From an uncultured Collinsella sp. (lineage in GTDB: Bacteria > Actinomycetota > Coriobacteriia > Coriobacteriales > Coriobacteriaceae): a stretch of DNA of 57,529 nucleotides. The stretch spans positions 1-57,529 of the forward strand of contig CAUFRO010000011.1 of the NCBI GenBank assembly GCA_959027945.1, given 5' to 3'. The notes beneath the pieces are model-generated. The model was not told where the DNA came from. It was given only the letters and a program-made list of their open reading frames with translations, and made no database searches. How positions within the stretch are numbered: the first letter of the stretch is position 1; each line of letters starts with the position of its first letter. Position numbers and translations under genes: made by a program. Positions 1 to 8,287 of this stretch are shown piece after piece.

Positions 1-37
1 TTGGGCATCTCTTCCATATATCTCTCCCTGTCCCGCC

Positions 38-77
38 GGGGAGGAATGTAGGCCCACCAGGGCCTGCATTCCTCCCC
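38..77. repeat. Long hairpin at window edge
   Basis: Two arms of about 18 bases (starting GGGGAGGAATG and ending CATTCCTCCCC) are near-perfect inverted repeats around a short ACC-containing loop. No clear T-run follows on either strand, so it is either a strong bidirectional terminator lacking a U-tract or a repeat element. The gene it serves lies off the left edge. Confidence 0.5.
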
Positions 78-170
78 TTAGGTATCGATTACTTCAGTCT
101 GATATGACTTCGCTGAGGCTTAAACAAACACACAGAATAACACAGGTAGTTGGGGTTATTGCGTATATAT

Positions 171-207
171 AAAATAGCCTCCGACCACGGATGGTCAGAG
201 GCTATTT
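171..207 (-). terminator. Terminator after clpX
   Basis: On the minus strand AAATAGCCTC and GAGGCTATTT pair around a loop whose flanks also pair (TGACCA/TGGTCG), and a TTTTATATAT run follows. It starts about 20 bases after the clpX stop codon, the right place for a rho-independent terminator of the clpP-clpX unit. Confidence 0.8.
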
Positions 208-228
208 GCAAGCACGTTTTTGGCTGGT

Positions 229-1635
229 TTAGCCGTAGATGCGCTGGGGCTGCTCTTCGCCCTTTACGGAGGCTTCGGTCACAACGACCTTGGAAACGCC
301 TTCCTCGCTGGGCAGGTCGAACATCGTCTGCTGCAGAACGTCCTCGCAGATGGAGCGCAGGCCGCGGGCGCCGGTCTTGCGGGCGAGCGCCATGCGGGCG
401 ATCTCGTGCAGGGCGGCGTCCTCAAACTCAAGCTCAACGTCCTCGAGCTGGAACATCTTACGGTATTGACGCACCACGGCGTTCTTGGGCTCGGTCAGGA
501 TCGACACCAGGTCGTCCTCGTCAAGCGCCTGCGTCTGGGTGACGACGGGCGTACGTCCCACAAACTCGGGGATCATGCCAAAGGCGTTGAGGTCCTGCGG
601 AAGCACCTGACGCAGCAGGTCGTTCTCGTCGACCGAAGTGGGGCCGGCGATCTCGGAGTTAAAGCCCACGCCCTTGTTGCCCACGCGATCGGCGATGATC
701 TTGTCCAGACCCACAAAGGCACCGCCGCAAATGAACAGGATGTTGGTCGTGTCGATCTGCAGCAGCTCCTGCTGGGGATGCTTGCGGCCCCCGGTGGGCG
801 GAACGCTGGCCACCGTGCCCTCAAGAATCTTAAGCAGCGCCTGCTGAACGCCCTCGCCCGAAACATCGCGGGTAATGGAGAGGTTCTCGGCCTTGCGGGC
901 GATCTTGTCGATCTCGTCCACGTAGATAATGCCCACCTGCGCGCGCTCAATGTCGCCATCGGCAGCATTGATGAGCTTGAGCAGGATGTTCTCCACGTCC
1001 TCGCCCACATAGCCGGCCTCGGTGAGCGCGGTGGCATCGGCGATGGCAAACGGCACCTCGAGGATGCGCGCGAGCGTCTGGGCCAACAGGGTCTTGCCGG
1101 TACCGGTGGGACCGAGCAGCAGGATGTTGGACTTGGCGAGCTCTACCTCGTCCATATCGTCATCGAACTGCGAGCCCATGTCGTCATCAAAGGCAGACAC
1201 CGCAGCGCCGCCCTCGATCACGCGGCGATAGTGGTTGTACACGGCAACCGACATGGCGCGCTTGGCGTCCTCCTGGCCCATTACATAGGCCGAAAGCTCG
1301 TCATAGATCTCGTGCGGCGTCGGCACGTGCGTGATGACCTGACGGTCGTCCTCGAGCTCAAAGCCCTCGGTCTCGGGGTCCACGGCGGGCTGGGATGCAG
1401 CCTGACCGTGGTCGTTGAGGAAGCCCGGCAGCTTGCCGTTGCGGGCGGCGTCCATAAAGTCCGAAGCCAGCGACTCCTCCAAAATCTCGGAGCAGGCGGC
1501 AACGCACTCGTCGCAGATAAAGATGTTGGTCGGACCCTTTACAAGGCGGCGAACCTGCCCCTGCTCTTTTCCGCAAAAGGAGCAGCGGATGGGGTTGCCG
1601 TTCTCGTCAAAGTTGTCCTGCATGTTACCTGCCAT
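229..1635 (-). CDS. clpX: ClpX, ATP-dependent Clp protease ATP-binding subunit
   Basis: AAA+ unfoldase that recognises tagged or misfolded cytosolic proteins and feeds them into the ClpP chamber. The 468-residue product has an N-terminal zinc-binding domain (Cys18, Cys21 and a CDEC pair near 40-43), Walker A GPTGTGKT, Walker B IIYVDEID, the pore loop GYVGED and a sensor-2 GARGLR. The ATG at 1635 is chosen because the protein then begins just before the zinc finger; an in-frame start further upstream would overlap clpP. clpP ends 2 bases upstream, so the two are almost certainly co-transcribed and translationally close. The length is slightly above the usual 420-430 residues because of an acidic linker after the zinc domain. 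Confidence 0.97.
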   Translation of the reverse strand: MAGNMQDNFDENGNPIRCSFCGKEQGQVRRLVKGPTNIFICDECVAACSEILEESLASDFMDAARNGKLPGFLNDHGQAASQPAVDPETEGFELEDDRQVITHVPTPHEIYDELSAYVMGQEDAKRAMSVAVYNHYRRVIEGGAAVSAFDDDMGSQFDDDMDEVELAKSNILLLGPTGTGKTLLAQTLARILEVPFAIADATALTEAGYVGEDVENILLKLINAADGDIERAQVGIIYVDEIDKIARKAENLSITRDVSGEGVQQALLKILEGTVASVPPTGGRKHPQQELLQIDTTNILFICGGAFVGLDKIIADRVGNKGVGFNSEIAGPTSVDENDLLRQVLPQDLNAFGMIPEFVGRTPVVTQTQALDEDDLVSILTEPKNAVVRQYRKMFQLEDVELEFEDAALHEIARMALARKTGARGLRSICEDVLQQTMFDLPSEEGVSKVVVTEASVKGEEQPQRIYG

Positions 1636-1636
1636 C

Positions 1637-2257
1637 CTAGGCGTCCTTCGCGGCGAGATCGCGCGAGGTGACAATACGGTCAATCAGGCCGTAGTCGAGG
1701 GCCTCGGCAGCGGTCAGGTAGTTGTCGCGCTCGGTGTCGGCCTGGACCTTCTCAATGGGCTGGCCCGAGGCATCGGACAGGATCTGATTGAGCTCGCGGC
1801 GAGTCTTCTTGATCTCCTCGGCCACGATCTCGATCTCGGTCTGCTGGCCCTGGGCACCGCCGCTGGGCTGGTGAATCATGACCTTGGAGTGCGGCAGGCA
1901 GAAGCGTTTGCCCTTAGCACCGGCCGAAAGCAGCACGGCGGCCATGGACGCAGCCATACCGACGCAGATGGTGGAGACCTGCGGCTTGATAAAGTTCATG
2001 GTGTCAAGAATCGCCAGGCCGGAGTAAACCTCGCCGCCGGGCGAATTGATGTAGAGCGAGATATCCTTCTCGGCATCCTGGCTCTCAAGATGCAGCAGCT
2101 GGGCAACGACCAGGTTAGCACTGACGGAGTTGATCTCCTCGCCCAAGAAGATGATGCGGTCGTTGAGCAGGCGCGAATAGATATCGTAGCTGCGCTCGCC
2201 GCGCGGCGTCTGCTCGATAACGTATGGCACGAGGGCGGAATCGAACTTAGCGATCAT
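1637..2257 (-). CDS. clpP: ClpP, Clp protease proteolytic subunit
   Basis: Serine peptidase forming the tetradecameric proteolytic barrel that works with ClpX. The nucleophile Ser sits in GMAASMAAVLL, the catalytic His in MIHQPSGG, and a conserved Asp follows in the C-terminal third. The start MIAKFDSALVPYV at 2257 is preferred: GGAG lies 6 bases upstream. An in-frame ATG at 2269 (MEMRMIAKF) with an AAGAGAGAA upstream is a reasonable alternative. About 206 residues, normal for the family. It is followed directly by clpX; upstream, tig is separated by about 165 bases containing a strong dyad. Confidence 0.96.
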   Translation of the reverse strand: MIAKFDSALVPYVIEQTPRGERSYDIYSRLLNDRIIFLGEEINSVSANLVVAQLLHLESQDAEKDISLYINSPGGEVYSGLAILDTMNFIKPQVSTICVGMAASMAAVLLSAGAKGKRFCLPHSKVMIHQPSGGAQGQQTEIEIVAEEIKKTRRELNQILSDASGQPIEKVQADTERDNYLTAAEALDYGLIDRIVTSRDLAAKDA

Positions 2258-2304
2258 ACGCATCTCCATTTCTCTCTTGCGGACCAATAATGGTTCTAGA
2301 CAAA

Positions 2305-2345
2305 CGTACGGTGCCCGCATGCTATGCATTGGCTGGCACCGTACG
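2305..2345 (-). terminator. Perfect 11-bp dyad between tig and clpP
   Basis: CGTACGGTGCC and GGCACCGTACG are perfect inverted repeats separated by 19 bases. On the minus strand the second arm is followed by TTTGTCT, so it could terminate tig transcription or act as an attenuator or operator ahead of clpP. Which one cannot be settled from sequence alone. Confidence 0.5.
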
Positions 2346-2421
2346 AAGCGACCGGATAACCGGTTTATAACTTTACCCCATCACGGGCGCACGCATGCGC
2401 TCGCGGGCAAGGTGGCGAGAA

Positions 2422-3720
2422 TTACTCGGCGTCCTTGGCGGTCTCGTCGACCTCGGTCACCTTGGCGTTCTCGACCAGGTGGTCGACGGCCTTGGAGCGA
2501 CGGATGGACTCGCGGACGGCAGGCATGCGGCCATCGGCGATGAACTCGGCCTTGGAAGCCTCGACGTCCTTGACGCCGGCCTTCTCGAACTCGGCGTTGA
2601 TGTCGTCCTCGGTGACCTCGATCTTGAGCTCACGGGCGAGGGCGTCCAGAGCCAGGGACTCACGGGCAACGTCGTTGGCCTGCTTGTGCAGGTCGCCGAT
2701 GAACTGCTCCATGGTCAGGCCGGAAGCGGGCAGCCAGGTGTCCAGGGTCATGCCGCGGGCAGCGAGGTTGGACAGGAAGTTCTGGCCAAGCTCCTCAAAG
2801 ACGGACTGCTCGTAGTCGGCGTCCATCTCGTCGAGCTGCAGACGCTCGGCGAGAGCGGAGACGCAACGGTTCTCCTTCTCGGCCGGAAGGCGAGAAGCCT
2901 TGTCCTGCTCGATCTCGATCTTGATGGCGTCGCGCATAGCGTCGATGCTGTCGAAGCCAAAGTCGGACTTGACGAGCTCGTCGGTGAGCTCGGGGGTGTT
3001 GCGGACCTTGATGCCCTTGACGGTGACCTCGACGGTGTGGGTCTCGGCCTCCTCGCCCTCCTCGACCTCGTCGGTCCAGGTGACGGTCTTGACGTCGTCA
3101 ACGTTAGCGCCGATCAGGGCCTCATTGAACTCCTTGGGGTTGCTGTCGCTACCGGCGATGAGCATACGGCCCTCGGCGGCAAAGTTGTCGGCGTTCTCGA
3201 CGGCCTTGAGGTCGACGGTGACGTAGTCCTCGGCCTCGACGGCGCGACCCTCGACGTCCTCGAAGGTGGCACGGTAGTTGAGGAGCATCTCGACCTGGTT
3301 GTTGATCTCGGACTCGGTGACCTCCGCAGGGGGCATCTCGATCTCGACGGCGTCGAAGGAGGAGAGCTCAGCGGCGGGACGCAGGGAGAACTCGACGGTG
3401 TAGGTGTAGTCCTCGTGATCCTTGGCGAGGTCGAGCTCCTTGTAGTCACCGCTCTTGGTGGGGACGATGTCCAGCTCGTTGAGGACGGCGGGCTCGTTGG
3501 CGGCGATCAGGTCGTTGGTGGCCTGAGCGAGGGTAGCCTCGGCGCCAAGAGCGGAGTCGATGACCGGACGGGGGGCCTTACCGGCGCGGAAGCCCGGGAA
3601 GCGGTACTTCTTGGCGGTGTCCTTGTAGGCCTTCTTGATCGCGGCGTCGACGTCGGCGGCCGGGATGGTGACCGTAGCGGTGAGCTTGGCGTCCTTGACG
3701 TCAGAAGCGGTGATGTTCAA
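2422..3720 (-). CDS. tig: Trigger factor, ribosome-associated chaperone/prolyl isomerase
   Basis: Binds the ribosomal exit tunnel and folds nascent chains. The ribosome-binding region carries YRFPGFRAGKAPRPVI, matching the family GFRxGKxP signature; a central FKBP-type PPIase domain and an alpha-helical C-terminal domain follow. Start choice matters: an ATG at 3735 has no Shine-Dalgarno, whereas an AGGAGG sits just downstream of it and is spaced 6 bases from a TTG at 3720, giving a protein that starts LNITASDVK (Met-initiated). This yields about 432 residues, the usual size. The extreme C-terminus is acidic (VDETAKDAE). tRNA-Leu lies upstream. Confidence 0.95.
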   Translation of the reverse strand: MNITASDVKDAKLTATVTIPAADVDAAIKKAYKDTAKKYRFPGFRAGKAPRPVIDSALGAEATLAQATNDLIAANEPAVLNELDIVPTKSGDYKELDLAKDHEDYTYTVEFSLRPAAELSSFDAVEIEMPPAEVTESEINNQVEMLLNYRATFEDVEGRAVEAEDYVTVDLKAVENADNFAAEGRMLIAGSDSNPKEFNEALIGANVDDVKTVTWTDEVEEGEEAETHTVEVTVKGIKVRNTPELTDELVKSDFGFDSIDAMRDAIKIEIEQDKASRLPAEKENRCVSALAERLQLDEMDADYEQSVFEELGQNFLSNLAARGMTLDTWLPASGLTMEQFIGDLHKQANDVARESLALDALARELKIEVTEDDINAEFEKAGVKDVEASKAEFIADGRMPAVRESIRRSKAVDHLVENAKVTEVDETAKDAE

Positions 3721-3811
3721 CACGTTCCTCCTCATACTGCCCAGCTTATCTGAGGTGCTGGTACCTTTATGCAACAAAGTGTCGCGACGGCCAGGGCCGA
3801 CGCAGATGCGT

Positions 3812-3895
3812 TGGTGCGGGCGAAAGGACTCGAACCTTCACGGGAATCCCACCAGAACCTAAATCTGGCGCGTCTACCAATTCCGCCACGCCCGC
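3812..3895 (-). tRNA. tRNA-Leu (anticodon TAG)
   Basis: The minus strand folds into a class II tRNA with 7-bp acceptor GCGGGCG/CGCCCGC, D-arm GGCGGAATTGGTAGACGC, anticodon arm CCAGA-TTTAGGT-TCTGG (anticodon TAG, Leu codon CTA), a variable arm, and T-loop GGTTCGAGTCC. CCA is encoded at 3812-3814. Confidence 0.96.
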
Positions 3896-3914
3896 ATGAG
3901 CGCACAGACTAGGA

Positions 3915-3943
3915 ATGATAGCAGATACGAACGGCAAGCGCAC
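3915..3943 (-). promoter_or_regulatory. Candidate promoter of tRNA-Leu
   Basis: On the minus strand an extended -10, TGCTATCAT, lies about 20 bases before the tRNA 5' end. The -35 position 17 bases upstream (GTGCGC) is poor, so the call rests on the extended -10. Confidence 0.5.
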
Positions 3944-3996
3944 GCACACGTTTTTAGCTCACGACCTCACCACGAGCGCAAGGCATCCCATCTCAT

Positions 3997-4065
3997 AAGT
4001 TGCGGTGAAATAGTTCCTGTTTGGGGCTCCAGTCCTCCAAAACAGGAACTATTCCACCGCAACTT
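3997..4065. repeat. AGTTGCGGTGAAATA palindrome, copy A
   Basis: Left arm AAGTTGCGGTGAAATAGTTC continues into CTGTTT; the right arm is its reverse complement with one change (ATTCCACCGC for ATTTCACCGC). It lies in the gap between tRNA-Leu and the 3' end of the xanthine dehydrogenase gene. The 415-base gap (3896-4311) holds this copy, the tandem array at 4137-4274 and no credible gene. Confidence 0.85.
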
Positions 4066-4136
4066 CGGTGCGACTCGGCAGTCTGGCGGTGCTGGCCATG
4101 CGCCGGAAAGCGTGTCCCAGCTTGGGGCCTCGGAAT

Positions 4137-4243
4137 GGGATGCGGCTTCCGCTATAGCCATCAACCGGAAACTGCAACCCGTTTTGAGCCCCTATTCCGG
4201 GATGCACTTTCCGCCGAGGGCCTCAAACGGAAACTGCAGCCCA
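4137..4243. repeat. Imperfect 62-bp tandem duplication
   Basis: GGGATGCGGCTTCCGC at 4137 and GGGATGCACTTTCCGC at 4199 are followed, at the same 62-base offset, by CCGGAAACTGCAACCC (4165) and ACGGAAACTGCAGCCC (4227). The two units differ mainly in their middles. No ORF with coding character crosses them. Confidence 0.7.
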
Positions 4244-4274
4244 CAATTCGGTCGAAAAGTGGGCTGCAGTTTCC
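4229..4274. repeat. GGAAACTGCAGCCCAC palindrome
   Basis: GGAAACTGCAGCCCAC (4229-4244) and GTGGGCTGCAGTTTCC (4259-4274) form a perfect 16-bp stem with a 14-base loop. The left arm is part of the second unit of the 62-bp tandem duplication. It sits about 40 bases past the stop codon of the xanthine dehydrogenase gene and has no T-run on the minus strand. Confidence 0.75.
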
Positions 4275-4311
4275 CCGGGCTAGGCAAAGAGCGGCGGATG
4301 CGTCGCCTCGT

Positions 4312-7143
4312 CTACTCCCCCAGCAGGGCCTTCTCGGGCGTGATCGGCAGCGAACGAACCTGGTGGCCGGTGGCGTGTGCGACGGCCGAGGCGACGGCGG
4401 CGAGCGGCGTGTTGATGACGACCTCGCCGATCGACTTGGCGCCAAACGGGCCCGTCGGCTCGTAGCTCGGCTCAAAGGCCACGCGAATACTGCCGATATC
4501 CAGGCGCGTGGGCAGCTTGTAGCTCATAAAGTTACCGGTGCGCAGGCGGCCGCGGTCGTCGTGCTCGACGATCTCGTAGAGCGCGTGACCGATACCCTGG
4601 GCAATGCCGCCCTCGGCCTGGACGCGCGCGAGCGCCTCATTGATCACAGTGCCGCAGTCCACAGCCGCCGCATAGTCCACCACAGTCACCTTGCCGGTAG
4701 CCTTGTCGACCTCGACCTCGGCAATGCCGGCCATAAAAGGCGGAGGCGAAACGGGCAGGCAGGCAGAGGCATGCGAGGTGAGCGCGTCGCCGCCCGCGAT
4801 GTTCTTGACGCACAGGTTGGCAAAGTCGCGCAGCGTGAGATAGCGGTTCTGCTCGCGCGCGGCACGCTCGTCGGACAGGCGCACGTACTGGCCATCGAAG
4901 ACCACGTCGGCGGCGTCCACGTCCCACATCTGGGCAGCCTTGGCGCAAATCTTCTCACGCAGCTCGGTTGCGGCGTTCTTGGCGGCAAGGCCCGTCACGT
5001 ACGTGCCCGAGCTCGCGTACGAGCCGGCATCGAACGGCGAAACGTCGGTGTCCACGCCGCGCACCACGATCAGCGAGCTCTCAACGCCCAGCTCCTCGGC
5101 GGCAATCTGCGCCAGGATCGTGTCGACGCCCATGCCGTTATCGGTGGCGCCGGTGCCGATGGTAATGAAGCCGTCCTCTTCCAGGCGCATGTCGATGCCG
5201 GCGATATCCACGTTGGAAATGCCCGAGCCCTGCATGGTGAGCGCGCAGCCCAGAGCACGCACGCGATCGCCCAGGTCGATGGCTAGCGGCTTGTCGCGCC
5301 AACCGATCATGTCCATCGCGCGCAGCAGGCAGCGGTCGAGCGCGCAGGCGTTGAGCTTCTCGTTGTAGTACTGCGGCATGATCTCGCCCTCGCGCACGAT
5401 GTTCTTAAGGCGCAGGTCGGCGGGGTCCATGTGCAGCATATCGGCGAGCTCGTTGACGGCGCTCTCCACGGCAAACTGGCCCTGGGTGGCACCGTAGCCG
5501 CGATACGCGCCGCCGCGGTTGGTATTGGTGTAGACGGCGTCCCAGCTAAAGCGGCTCGCCTTCACGTGGTTGTAGATGGGCAAGCTCTTGTGGCCCGAAA
5601 GACCGATCGTCGTGGTAGCATGCTCGCCATACGCGCCGGCGTTGGACAGCGTGTGCAGATCGATGGCCGTGATGGTACCGTCGTTCATGGCGCCCAGCTT
5701 AACGGTCATCTGCATCTGGTGGCGCGAGTTGCCCGCAGTGATGGTCTCCTCACGGGTGTAGCAGCAGTAACTCGGACGACCGGTCTGCTGGGTCACAAAC
5801 GCAACAAAGATCTCGCAGCAGCCCGTCTGCTTGGAGCCAAAGCCGCCGCCGATGCGCGGCTTAATGACCTGCACCTGCGACTGCGGGATATCGAGCGACT
5901 GCGCGACCATGCGGCGCACGTGGAAGGGCACCTGCGTAGAGGTGGTCACCGAGATGCGCCCGAACGCGTCGGTCGTCGCGAAGGCGCGGAAGGTTTCCAT
6001 GGGCGCGGTCTGCGTGGCCTGGCTGGTGTAGGTGCGGGTAAAGACGATGTCGCTCTGGGCGAAGGCCTCGTCCAAGTCGCCAAAGTCGCTCGTGCCGCTG
6101 CATACCAAGTTGCGCGGGACGTCGCCGCCCTGCGGGAACATAAAGGTCACGTCGCCCTCGGGGTGGACCACGATGTCGTTATCGAGCGCCTTGGTAAAGT
6201 CGAGCAGCGGCTCAAGCACCTCATAGTCGACCTTAATGAGTTTGAGCGCCTTGTCGGCAGCCTCCTCAGTCTCGGCGGCGACGATCGCCACCTCCTCGTT
6301 TTGGTAGCGTACGAGGTTCTCAAGGATCAGGCGGTCGTAGGGACTCGGCTGCGGATAGCTCTGGCCAGCGATGGTAAAGCGGCGCTTGGGCACGTCCTCG
6401 TAGGTGTAGACGCCCACCACGCCAGGCACCTTCAGGGCGCGCGACGTGTCGATGGAGCGGATCTTGGCGCGGGCATACGGGCTGCGCTTGAGCTTAACGA
6501 TGAGCGCGCCGGCGGGCACCATGTCGCCCGTGTAGACAGGACGGCCCTCGAGCAAGGCCTTCGAATCCTTCTTGGGCTGCTTGTGGGTGATCTGCTTGTA
6601 GGAGACACCGTCACAGCTGGTGTCGTTGACCGGCAGCTCGGGCATCTCAAAGCCAACCTGCACGCCGGACTCGTTGAGGAAGCGCACGATAGCGCGCAGC
6701 TGGCTCTCGTAGCCGCTGCAGCGGCAGAGATTGCCGGCGAGCTGGCGCGAGAGCTCCTCGCGCGTGGCAACGAGGCTCGGGTCCTCCTTGGCGGCGCGGG
6801 CAAGCGCCAGCACGTTCATGATGAGGCCGGGGGCGCAAAAACCGCACTGCTCAGCGCCTTCGGCAGCCATCGCACGGGCGAGCGCCTCGGACTCGGCCTT
6901 GAGGCCCTCGAGCGTGGTGATGGTGTGGCCCTCGACACGCGCGGCGGGAACCGAGCAGCTCAGCACCGGGTCGCCGTCGAGCCACACCGTGCACAGGCCA
7001 CAGTTGGTGGTCTCGCAGGCGCAGCGCACCGACGCGCAGCCCTGCTCACGCAGCAGCGCAAAGAGCATGGTGTCGGGGGCAATCTGAACCTTGACCTTAC
7101 GGCCGTTGAGCGTAAAGGAAAGATCGATGAGTTTGGCAGCCAT
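4312..7143 (-). CDS. Xanthine dehydrogenase-type molybdenum hydroxylase, fused FeS and Mo-binding subunits
   Basis: Hydroxylates a purine or other heterocycle/aldehyde at a molybdopterin centre and passes electrons through [2Fe-2S] clusters to the FAD subunit encoded just upstream. The 943-residue chain joins two usual subunits. Residues 1-160 form the FeS part: a plant-type 2Fe-2S set (CACETTNCGLC) and an alpha-helical set (QCGFC and CRC in NLCRCSGYES). From about 190 comes the hammerhead domain (GRPVYTGDMVPAGALIVKL) and then the Mo-binding domain (KPRIGGGFGSKQ). The likely catalytic Glu is in GAKSIGEVVINTP near the C-terminus. ATG 7143 overlaps the TAA of the FAD subunit gene by one base, with GAGG upstream. 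Substrate is not readable from sequence; a selenium-dependent hydroxylase is possible given the selenium genes nearby. Confidence 0.9.
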   Translation of the reverse strand: MAAKLIDLSFTLNGRKVKVQIAPDTMLFALLREQGCASVRCACETTNCGLCTVWLDGDPVLSCSVPAARVEGHTITTLEGLKAESEALARAMAAEGAEQCGFCAPGLIMNVLALARAAKEDPSLVATREELSRQLAGNLCRCSGYESQLRAIVRFLNESGVQVGFEMPELPVNDTSCDGVSYKQITHKQPKKDSKALLEGRPVYTGDMVPAGALIVKLKRSPYARAKIRSIDTSRALKVPGVVGVYTYEDVPKRRFTIAGQSYPQPSPYDRLILENLVRYQNEEVAIVAAETEEAADKALKLIKVDYEVLEPLLDFTKALDNDIVVHPEGDVTFMFPQGGDVPRNLVCSGTSDFGDLDEAFAQSDIVFTRTYTSQATQTAPMETFRAFATTDAFGRISVTTSTQVPFHVRRMVAQSLDIPQSQVQVIKPRIGGGFGSKQTGCCEIFVAFVTQQTGRPSYCCYTREETITAGNSRHQMQMTVKLGAMNDGTITAIDLHTLSNAGAYGEHATTTIGLSGHKSLPIYNHVKASRFSWDAVYTNTNRGGAYRGYGATQGQFAVESAVNELADMLHMDPADLRLKNIVREGEIMPQYYNEKLNACALDRCLLRAMDMIGWRDKPLAIDLGDRVRALGCALTMQGSGISNVDIAGIDMRLEEDGFITIGTGATDNGMGVDTILAQIAAEELGVESSLIVVRGVDTDVSPFDAGSYASSGTYVTGLAAKNAATELREKICAKAAQMWDVDAADVVFDGQYVRLSDERAAREQNRYLTLRDFANLCVKNIAGGDALTSHASACLPVSPPPFMAGIAEVEVDKATGKVTVVDYAAAVDCGTVINEALARVQAEGGIAQGIGHALYEIVEHDDRGRLRTGNFMSYKLPTRLDIGSIRVAFEPSYEPTGPFGAKSIGEVVINTPLAAVASAVAHATGHQVRSLPITPEKALLGE

Positions 7144-8057
7144 TAGCGCACCTCGCTAGAATCGACGCCGGGCACGCGGCGGCAGGAATACTCGTCCGTG
7201 GCAAACTTAGGAATCTGCACGCCCTCGAACTCGCGGGCAAGCGCGGCCGAAAGCTCGATGCCGGCGGCGCGGCGCACGGCCTGAATCGCTAGCGGAGCCG
7301 AGATGCGGCGGCGGTAGTCGGCCGAGCCCCACATGTTGGTGCCGTAGCTCAGGGCACGCACGGATGCGGCCAAGGCGCGCAGCTCGTCCTCGGAAGGCTG
7401 CTCGTTCACCAGACCGCACGCCTCGCCCTGCAGCAGGGTCGCGCGCAGCGGGCGAGCACCCACGGTGACGTGCCAGGTGTTGTCCCACCAGGCGGCGGTG
7501 ACGTTGAGCGAGGGGAAGTCGGTCGCAGCCTTGCGCACGGCCTCGTAGCTCGCACGGTAGTCGTGTTTAACGACCACGATGTGCTCGATCACGTCGCGCA
7601 CGTAACCCATGTCGACGAACTCGGCGAGCGGCACGCGGCCGGCGCCCGTCAGCTCAACATAGGAATCGAGCGCCAAAAAGGCCGAGAGCACGTCCGAGAA
7701 GCCAAAGCGACCGTAGATGCTGCCGCCCACCGTGGCGGTGTTACGCAGCTGCACGCCCACGATATCGTGAACGGCGAACTCAAAGACATGGTTGACGAGC
7801 ACGTTGAGCTCGGCATGGCGCTCGAGCTGGCGCAGGGTGCACATGGCACCGATGCGAAACTCGGTCTCGGTCTCCTCGATCTGATCGAGCCCGCAGGCCG
7901 AAAGGTCAATCGCCGTCGCCACGCGACGCGAACCCAGGCGCATCCAAATGCCACCGCCCACAATCTTGTTGTTGCGGTTCTTCTGCAAGAGCTCATAGGC
8001 TTCGGCCGCGTTTCCAACACGGACGTAGGTACCGAACTTGAGCACGTTCTCCCCCAT
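7143..8057 (-). CDS. Xanthine dehydrogenase-type FAD-binding subunit
   Basis: FAD subunit of the molybdenum hydroxylase, passing electrons from the FeS clusters to NAD+ or ferredoxin. The 304-residue protein is the usual size for the CO dehydrogenase flavoprotein/XdhB family; it contains the FAD-contact region KIVGGGIWMRLGSR (about 30-45) and RNTATVGGSIYG (about 105-116), followed by the C-terminal CO-dehydrogenase flavoprotein domain. It is the first gene of a two-gene operon with the fused FeS/Mo gene. Start 8057 (MGENVLKF) is uncertain; a GTG at 8045 (VLKFGTY) preceded closely by GGGGGAG is possible. Copy B of the palindrome family lies about 80 bases upstream. Confidence 0.88.
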   Translation of the reverse strand: MGENVLKFGTYVRVGNAAEAYELLQKNRNNKIVGGGIWMRLGSRRVATAIDLSACGLDQIEETETEFRIGAMCTLRQLERHAELNVLVNHVFEFAVHDIVGVQLRNTATVGGSIYGRFGFSDVLSAFLALDSYVELTGAGRVPLAEFVDMGYVRDVIEHIVVVKHDYRASYEAVRKAATDFPSLNVTAAWWDNTWHVTVGARPLRATLLQGEACGLVNEQPSEDELRALAASVRALSYGTNMWGSADYRRRISAPLAIQAVRRAAGIELSAALAREFEGVQIPKFATDEYSCRRVPGVDSSEVR

Positions 8058-8137
8058 CTCTCCACTTGTCCAGTACTTTTAAGTGTACCAAACGAGGGGC
8101 CGCACACCGTTTTAGGACAAAATCCACCCACCCATCC

Positions 8138-8210
8138 ATAACTTGCGGTGATATACGGACTGATTAGCCGTTCTGGGACGCTTAACAGTCCGTATATCAC
8201 CGCAAGTTAT
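8138..8210. repeat. AGTTGCGGTGAAATA palindrome, copy B
   Basis: A perfect 24-bp inverted repeat starting ATAACTTGCGGTGATATACG. It carries two changes from the family core (ACTTGC for AGTTGC and GATATA for GAAATA), and both are matched by compensating changes in the other arm, so pairing is preserved. It lies between the gdhA terminator and the 5' end of the hydroxylase operon. Confidence 0.85.
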
Positions 8211-8229
8211 GAGGAGTCCTCCGGGATAG

Positions 8230-8260
8230 AAAAGGCTCCCAGCCGGAATGGCTGGGAGCC
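8230..8260 (-). terminator. Terminator after gdhA
   Basis: GGCTCCCAGCC and GGCTGGGAGCC form a perfect 11-bp stem with a 5-base loop; TTTTCT follows on the minus strand. It starts 27 bases past the gdhA stop. Confidence 0.93.
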
Positions 8261-8287
8261 TCATCACATGCTATATCGAGCGAAGAT

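Noticed and set aside
220..1671. 483-codon open frame on the plus strand opposite clpX
   Set aside because: Exact antisense of clpX; its repeated Leu/Val/Gly/His composition is what the complement of a GC-rich gene produces, and it has no recognisable motif.
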